The position numbers were made by a program, and so were the translations under genes. The notes beneath the pieces were generated by a model. The model had not been told where the DNA came from. It ran no database searches and saw nothing but the letters and a program-made list of their open reading frames with translations. This document shows positions 8,195 through 11,881 of a stretch of DNA of 11,881 bases, piece after piece (the stretch's first letter is position 1; each line of letters opens with the position of its first letter). Location: positions 1-11,881 of the forward strand of contig CAZLEF010000130.1 of NCBI GenBank assembly GCA_964558465.1, written 5' to 3'. The stretch comes from JACJYC01 sp964558465. GTDB lineage: Bacteria; Bacteroidota; Bacteroidia; Chitinophagales; Saprospiraceae.

Positions 8195-8570
8195 GTATAA
8201 TGGGAAAAAATTTTCTTGAAAAATATTCGTATTGCACAATATCCGGTCGGTTTATTCGTTAATGATCTCAAGTTTGCACGGCAAATACCCCGGATATCGG
8301 TTTTTATCCGCCATTTGACCGGGAACTAAAACCTGAAACCCTTTGTTACACCCATTAAACCCAAAAGATCATGAACCCCGTTATCCAACCGGTACCTCGT
8401 ACCCTTCACCCTGTCCGCCATCCCGGCCATTTCTCTTGCTTTCATTTTCCAATTTTTCATTTCAATTCCGATCGTTAAAGGGTTAATCCCTTCATCGTGC
8501 AGTTGCATTTTGTCCGGCGTTATCCGGTCAAATTCCAGAATATTTATTTAAACCCTAAATTTATCCAATC

Positions 8571-9440
8571 ATGAAAAAGTTTTTTGCGCTGCTGATTTTT
8601 GCAGCGGGAGCGTTTTCCCTGGGCGCTCAAACCACCGACCCCTTTCAGATTTACCTCGATTCCATTGAAAGCGCCTTGCAGTATCAAACCGGAAAGGTCG
8701 AACTTTCCAACGGCGTTGCAGGCATCGAAATCCCACAGGGTTTCAAATTCCTCAACCCCGAACAAAGCCGCTTTGTCCTTACGGATCTATGGGGAAATAT
8801 GCCCGACGACCGGACCCTCGGCATGCTGTTCCCGGAGGCCATGTCCCCCACCGACAGCACTTCCTGGGCATTCGTGGTTACCTTCGATGAATTGGGATAT
8901 GTGAAAGACAAGGATGCGGACGACATGAACTATGACGAACTGCTGGTGGAGATGAAGGCCGATATCCGTCTCGAAAGCGAGCAACGCGTCGCCATGGGTT
9001 ACGAGCCGGTATCCCTGATCGGATGGGCCTCTGCGCCTTTTTACGACAAACAATCCAAAGCCCTCCACTGGGCGAAGGAATTGCAGTTCGGGTACGGCAG
9101 TCCGCTTACCCTCAACTACGATATCCGTCTGCTTGGCCGCAGGGGCGTGTTGTCCTTCAACGCCGTCGGCGGCATGGATCAACTTGAATTGATCCAACCT
9201 GAAATCCCGAAGATCATCGCCGGCGTCACTTTCAGCGAAGGCCACCGTTACGCCGACTTCGACCCCGGCATCGACCAGGTAGCCGCTGTCACCATCGGCG
9301 GCCTCGTAGCCGGCAAGGTCCTGGCCAAAGTGGGTGTTTTTGCGGGGCTCGCCAAGTTCGGCAAGGTCATTATCATCGGTCTGTTGGCTTTGGCCGGCGG
9401 CCTTGTCAAATTTTTCCGGGGCAAAAAACAATCCGTCTGA
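8571..9440 (+). CDS. DUF2167 family membrane-anchored protein
   Basis: A 289-residue protein with a clear signal peptide (MKKFFALLIFAAGAFSLGA, cleavage near residue 19-20). It has a soluble exported domain with the DUF2167 (PF09935) hallmarks GWASAPFYD (151-159) and LHWAKELQF (165-173). The C-terminus has Gly/Ala-rich hydrophobic stretches (~237-282) ending in the basic tail FFRGKKQ, expected to anchor it in the cytoplasmic membrane. The family is widespread and uncharacterised; I do not know its function. The ATG at 8571 is supported by the signal peptide. A small membrane-protein gene follows after 35 bases on the same strand, suggesting one transcript. No promoter box was recognised upstream. 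Confidence 0.8.
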   Translation: MKKFFALLIFAAGAFSLGAQTTDPFQIYLDSIESALQYQTGKVELSNGVAGIEIPQGFKFLNPEQSRFVLTDLWGNMPDDRTLGMLFPEAMSPTDSTSWAFVVTFDELGYVKDKDADDMNYDELLVEMKADIRLESEQRVAMGYEPVSLIGWASAPFYDKQSKALHWAKELQFGYGSPLTLNYDIRLLGRRGVLSFNAVGGMDQLELIQPEIPKIIAGVTFSEGHRYADFDPGIDQVAAVTIGGLVAGKVLAKVGVFAGLAKFGKVIIIGLLALAGGLVKFFRGKKQSV

Positions 9441-9475
9441 CTTTTTAATTTTTTTAAATCAAAACTCCTAAAGTT

Positions 9476-9691
9476 ATGCGCACATTCGGTATTTATCTGC
9501 TCATTTTCGGCGTTGGTTCCGTTATTTTGAGCTTTTTGGACCTCAATTTCAAGATCATGGTGTGGATCGACCTGTGGGGTCCCACCATCGGCTGGCTGAT
9601 CCGGCTGGCGTTTATCGGCATTGGCGGAGCGCTGTATTTTGGCGCCCCGGAGCCGGAGGGCACACTGCAGGAATCCGGTCAGGAAGAATAA
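9476..9691 (+). CDS. Small two-helix membrane protein, unknown function
   Basis: A 71-residue protein with two predicted membrane helices (~4-21 and ~38-55), joined by a short loop containing DLNFKIMVWIDLWGP. The tail is acidic and polar (PEPEGTLQESGQEE). By the positive-inside rule the single Arg near the N-terminus gives only a weak topology hint. I recognise no named family. It starts 35 bases after the DUF2167 stop on the same strand and is probably co-transcribed. Spacing and shared membrane location suggest, but do not show, a partnership. It lacks a clear Shine-Dalgarno sequence, as is usual in this phylum. Confidence 0.7.
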   Translation: MRTFGIYLLIFGVGSVILSFLDLNFKIMVWIDLWGPTIGWLIRLAFIGIGGALYFGAPEPEGTLQESGQEE

Positions 9692-9785
9692 GATTTTCGT
9701 AATTGTTCAGGTGGACGGTGTCCAACTGCGCTCGGGCTTCGCCGGATGAAAGACGGTGCCCGACTACGCCGAGGCTTCGTCAGAC

Positions 9786-9830
9786 GGTGGACGGTCCATA
9801 GGTCCAAAAGCCTTCTATGGATCGTCTGCC
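9786..9830 (+). repeat. Long imperfect inverted repeat (16-bp RNA stem)
   Basis: Arms 9786-9801 and 9815-9830 enclose a 13-base loop. All 16 positions pair in RNA if three G:U pairs are allowed, with GGTCCATAG opposite CTATGGATC as the core. The left arm begins with the decamer ggtggacggt shared with the region after purD. No T-run follows, so it is not a standard terminator; a repeat-derived hairpin is more likely. Confidence 0.6.
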
Positions 9831-9841
9831 TGACTGATTTT

Positions 9842-9904
9842 CAGGGCGTGCCCCTGCGCCAGGCAGCCGGTTGTTTCCAAACGGAAGGGTTTGCCGGCGC
9901 AGGG
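9842..9904 (+). repeat. GC-rich nested hairpins with two exclusive pairings
   Basis: CCCTGCGCC (9852-9860) pairs perfectly with GGCGCAGGG (9896-9904), and after a one-base bulge GGCA (9862-9865) pairs with TGCC (9892-9895). The same CCCTG (9852-9856) can instead pair with CAGGG just upstream (9842-9846). It resembles REP-like intergenic repeats, though the family is not identified. Confidence 0.5.
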
Positions 9905-9934
9905 TCGCGTGCCTTCAGGCTCCCCTTCGGGTCG

Positions 9935-9953
9935 GCCCCGCTTGAGGCGGGGC
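9935..9953 (+). repeat. 7-bp GC hairpin
   Basis: GCCCCGC (9935-9941) and GCGGGGC (9947-9953) enclose the loop TTGAG. It belongs to the same hairpin cluster downstream of the small membrane protein gene and lacks a following T-run. Confidence 0.5.
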
Positions 9954-10131
9954 TGAAACCTTCCGGCCCGCTCACGCGGTAAAGTCGGCTTTCGGGCATT
10001 TCCCGGGCGATTGGCCCTCATTCAAAGGCACATGATTAATTCGACCTCTGCCCCGAATGGCAGGTAAACTTTCAGGCTTGCGCTCCGTTTGCAATTTCTG
10101 GACCGCAGGTCATACTGATCTTACGGGTCTG

Positions 10132-10158
10132 ATCCGTTTCATCCGCGAAATCCGCGGC
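10132..10158 (+). repeat. Three tandem 9-base units (ATCCGnnnn)
   Basis: The units ATCCGTTTC, ATCCGCGAA and ATCCGCGGC run head to tail, 75 bases before the purD start. They are too few and diverged for certainty, but the exact 9-base phasing is clear. Confidence 0.5.
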
Positions 10159-10206
10159 CAAAATTTTTTACGCGAATTAAAATTCACGCTACAACGCTAC
10201 AACCCT

Positions 10207-10214
10207 TACTTTTG
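10207..10214 (+). promoter_or_regulatory. Candidate -7 box of purD
   Basis: TACTTTTG fully matches the Bacteroidota -7 consensus TAnnTTTG and is followed by a pyrimidine-rich start region and an ATG 19 bases beyond the box, a very typical spacing. The -33 element is weak (TTC at 10183-10185, 21-base spacer). The implied transcript starts near 10221, leaving a leader of about 12 bases. Confidence 0.6.
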
Positions 10215-10232
10215 CCCTCAAAATACCGAAAC

Positions 10233-11507
10233 ATGCAAATCCTCCTCCTGGGCAACGGCGGCCGCGAACACGCATTTGCCTGGAAGCTTTCCCAAAGTCC
10301 CGCCTGCAAAAAACTGTACATTACACCCGGCAACGGCGGCACCCGGCAACACGGGGTAAACCTTGATTTCGGGGTCAACGACTTTGAAAAGATCGGAGCT
10401 TTTGTCGTCCGCGAGGGCATCGACCTGGTCATCGTCGGCCCCGAAGAGCCCCTGGTGCGCGGCATTTACGATTTTTTCAAGGGAGATCCGGCATTGCAAT
10501 CCGTCCCTATCCTGGGACCTTCTGCGGCGGGCGCCCAACTGGAAGGCAGCAAGGCGTTTGCCAAGGCGTTTATGATGGAATTTGGGATTCCCACGGCGGC
10601 CTACCGCGAATTCAGCGCCGAAAATCTGGAAGAAGGCCTGGCCTATATCGCCCGGCAAACCCCGCCCATTGTGCTCAAAGCCGACGGACTGGCAGCCGGC
10701 AAGGGGGTGGTGATTCTGGGCTCCGTTGCGGAAGCCCAGGCGGAATTCCGGGAAATGCTGGCCGGCAAGTTCGGCGACGCCGGCAACAAAGTGGTCATCG
10801 AACAATTTCTCGACGGTATCGAATTTTCGGTTTTTGCCCTCACCGACGGCAAGGACTACTGCATCTTACCCGTCGCCAAAGACTATAAACGCATCGGCGA
10901 GGGCGATACAGGCCCCAATACCGGCGGGATGGGCGCGGTGTCGCCGGTCCCTTTTGCCGACGCAGAACTGATGAAAAAAGTGGAAGACCGCATCATTCGT
11001 CCCACCGTCGAAGGCATCCAAAAACGCGGTTTCCCATACACCGGTTTTATTTTCTTCGGCCTCATCCGGGTGGGCGCCGACCCCTGGGTCATCGAATACA
11101 ATTGCCGCATGGGCGACCCGGAGACGGAGGTGGTGTTTCCGCGCCTCCAAAACGATTTGCTGGAACTCTGCCTGGATGCCCTCAACGGCAGGCTCGACCG
11201 GGTGAAGATCGAAGAAGACCCCCGTTTTGCCGTCACGATCATGCTGGTATCCGGCGGGTATCCCGGCCCTTACGAAAAAGGGAAACCCATTACCGGCCTG
11301 GAAGCCGTCACGGATAGCCTGTTGTTGCACTCGGGCACCACTCCCAGTGGCGACCTGCTCACCAGCGGCGGTCGGGTGATGGCCGTCACGTCCTTCGGAG
11401 AAACCCTGGAGGAGGCGCTGGCTATATCCAGGAAAAATGCTGAAAAAATCCAGTTTGAAGGCAAGTATTTCCGGAGGGATATTGGGAGGGATTTGGTGGA
11501 CGGTTAG
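10233..11507 (+). CDS. purD: Phosphoribosylamine--glycine ligase (GARS)
   Basis: A 424-residue cytoplasmic enzyme for step two of purine synthesis: ATP-dependent joining of glycine to phosphoribosylamine. It shows the N-terminal GNGGREHA loop (7-14), ATP-grasp features (VLKADGLAAGKGVV, NTGGMGA near 229-235) and the family signature CRMGDPETE (~291-299). The C-terminal domain has VMAVTSFGETLEEA. Length is normal. The ATG at 10233 is preferred over an in-frame TTG at 10212, because the TTG lies inside the promoter box and MQILLLGNGGREHA is the standard start. The last codons (L-V-D-G-stop) fall inside a 44-bp repeat that recurs downstream, so the natural end has probably been replaced by repeat sequence after RRDIGRD. 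No other purine gene is present, so it appears to be a single-gene transcript. Confidence 0.96.
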   Translation: MQILLLGNGGREHAFAWKLSQSPACKKLYITPGNGGTRQHGVNLDFGVNDFEKIGAFVVREGIDLVIVGPEEPLVRGIYDFFKGDPALQSVPILGPSAAGAQLEGSKAFAKAFMMEFGIPTAAYREFSAENLEEGLAYIARQTPPIVLKADGLAAGKGVVILGSVAEAQAEFREMLAGKFGDAGNKVVIEQFLDGIEFSVFALTDGKDYCILPVAKDYKRIGEGDTGPNTGGMGAVSPVPFADAELMKKVEDRIIRPTVEGIQKRGFPYTGFIFFGLIRVGADPWVIEYNCRMGDPETEVVFPRLQNDLLELCLDALNGRLDRVKIEEDPRFAVTIMLVSGGYPGPYEKGKPITGLEAVTDSLLLHSGTTPSGDLLTSGGRVMAVTSFGETLEEALAISRKNAEKIQFEGKYFRRDIGRDLVDG

Positions 11508-11536
11508 GCTCCTGAGCGGAGTCGAAGGAGACGGTA
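11493..11536 (+). repeat. 44-bp direct repeat, copy 1 (contains the purD stop)
   Basis: This is identical over 44 bases to 11566-11609. It starts TTGGTGGACGGTTAG, which also encodes the last four PurD residues and its TAG, and continues into a CTCCTGAG...GGAG segment able to form a small stem (CTCC/GGAG). Coding and repeat sequence overlap by 15 bases. Confidence 0.9.
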
Positions 11537-11579
11537 GACGGTGGACGGCTCACGGTAGACGGAAGTTGGTGGACGGTTA
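11531..11579 (+). repeat. Heptad array of ACGGNNN units
   Basis: Seven units run in exact 7-base phase: ACGGTAG, ACGGTGG, ACGGCTC, ACGGTAG, ACGGAAG, TTGGTGG, ACGGTTA. The last units belong to copy 2 of the 44-bp repeat. Similar two-unit pieces occur upstream of purD (9786-9795). Confidence 0.8.
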
Positions 11580-11609
11580 GGCTCCTGAGCGGAGTCGAAG
11601 GAGACGGTA
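11566..11609 (+). repeat. 44-bp direct repeat, copy 2
   Basis: This perfect copy of 11493-11536 begins 29 bases after the first copy ends (73-bp period). It lies entirely in non-coding DNA. Confidence 0.9.
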
Positions 11610-11881
11610 AGCTCCAATGGAAGCAAAATATCTGTAGGTGCAGCGCACCGTAATAAAATTCGATCCGGAAGCGGGACGAAAATATTTGCCCACTCCCCGT
11701 CGGGCCAAAACGTTACATTTCACCCATCGGTTTCACCGATGGTCATTCATATTGAAGCCTTCTACTGACACATGGAGGCGAACTTTCTGTGACGCCGAGG
11801 CGTGAGCAATTATTTTCGGATGGCCCTTGTCCTGTCCCGAAATAAGTTGCCCTGGATTATGAAATAAAACCCTCAAAAGGC
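11610..11881. other. Non-coding region with palindromes, to the window end
   Basis: I see no credible gene in these 272 bases. There is a series of small perfect inverted repeats: GGTGC-agc-GCACC (11637-11649), CCATCGGT-ttc-ACCGATGG (11724-11742), ACGCC-ga-GGCGT (11792-11803) and TTTCGG...CCGAAA (11814-11842). Their spacing and style suggest a further interspersed repeat element or the decayed edge of one. It may continue beyond the window. Confidence 0.5.
11724..11742 (+). repeat. 8-bp perfect hairpin CCATCGGT-ttc-ACCGATGG
   Basis: The arms match perfectly around a 3-base loop. No T-run follows, so a terminator role is unlikely. From memory, similar phrases recur between genes in Bacteroidota; this is unverified here. 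Confidence 0.6.

Larger units (their letters stand above)
8108..8570. other. Divergent intergenic region with short palindromes
   Basis: This 463-bp stretch separates the minus-strand tsaE operon from the plus-strand DUF2167 gene, and should hold promoters for both. Only the tsaE side has a recognisable TAnnTTTG box. The left half is AT-rich and carries a perfect 12-bp palindrome (8183-8194), an inverted repeat TATTG-ca-CAATA (8230-8241) and CGGATA...TATCCG (8291-8310). A TATAAT at 8196-8201 lies beside the first palindrome but has no well-spaced partner. The right half holds a 35-codon plus-strand ORF (8371-8478) and a 60-codon minus-strand ORF (8326-8508), neither recognisable. I found no RNA gene. 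Confidence 0.5.
9692..10206. other. Repeat- and hairpin-rich intergenic region upstream of purD
   Basis: About 515 bases have no supported gene; the open frames here (78 and 68 codons) are Pro/Arg-rich and unrecognisable. From left to right it holds two copies of ggtggacggt (9710, 9786), an imperfect duplication of a block around GGCTTCG...AGACGGTG (~9730-9789), a long inverted repeat (9786-9830), and a cluster of GC-rich hairpins (9842-9990). It ends with a short tandem repeat (10132-10158) and AT-rich DNA leading to the purD promoter. It looks like stacked fragments of interspersed repeats. Confidence 0.6.

Noticed and set aside
8196..8201. TATAAT as a sigma-70 -10 box
   Set aside because: There is no -35 at proper spacing, and this phylum's primary sigma factor uses a different consensus.
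8326..8508. 60-codon minus-strand ORF between tsaE and the DUF2167 gene
   Set aside because: No recognisable family, and it ends within AT-rich presumed regulatory DNA; kept only as a note in the intergenic entry.
9746..10021. Overlapping ORFs (9746-9982 plus, 9815-10021 minus) in the region before purD
   Set aside because: Their sequence is made of the hairpin repeats themselves and is Arg/Pro-rich with no domain.
11493..11609. Possible CRISPR array
   Set aside because: There are only two repeat copies, the spacer is 29 bases of heptad repeat rather than unique sequence, one copy overlaps a coding region, and there are no cas genes.

Overview
The window looks like a chromosomal segment from a member of the Bacteroidota, most likely from the Saprospiria (Lewinella/Haliscomenobacter-type) branch. 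The evidence is two type IX secretion (T9SS) C-terminal sorting domains, a large secreted HYR-repeat protein with dockerin-like and cohesin-like modules, Bacteroidota-type -7 promoter boxes (TAnnTTTG) with no clear Shine-Dalgarno sequences, and the tsaE-ald gene pair. The lineage is inferred from protein style and was not tested by a search.

Layout, left to right. Positions 89-310 (minus) hold an orphan T9SS sorting domain, the tail of a gene whose body is missing. Positions 374-4315 (plus) encode a 1313-residue exported multidomain protein, followed by a good intrinsic terminator. Converging on that terminator is a tightly packed minus-strand operon, read from right to left: tsaE (tRNA t6A synthesis), an alanine dehydrogenase homologue, and a patatin-like phospholipase with a membrane segment inserted in its catalytic domain. 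Next is a 463-bp divergent intergenic region with short palindromes. A plus-strand pair follows: a DUF2167 membrane-anchored protein and a 71-residue two-helix membrane protein. Positions 10233-11507 encode PurD (purine synthesis), with a convincing promoter just upstream.

Both flanks of purD (9692-10206 and 11493-11881) are non-coding mosaics of short repeats and hairpins. They include a decamer, ggtggacggt, found four times, a heptad array of ACGGNNN units, and a perfect 44-bp direct repeat whose first copy contains the last codons and stop of purD. This repeat-rich DNA and the orphan sorting domain are the least ordinary parts of the window.

The genes do not form one pathway. tsaE and purD are housekeeping genes. 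The alanine dehydrogenase homologue probably acts in amino-acid metabolism, but its catalytic His position is Gln. The HYR protein probably acts at the cell surface or outside the cell. The patatin and DUF2167 proteins are membrane proteins of unknown substrate. I saw no CRISPR array, tRNA, rRNA, transposase gene or phage gene. No obvious new multi-gene system is present.
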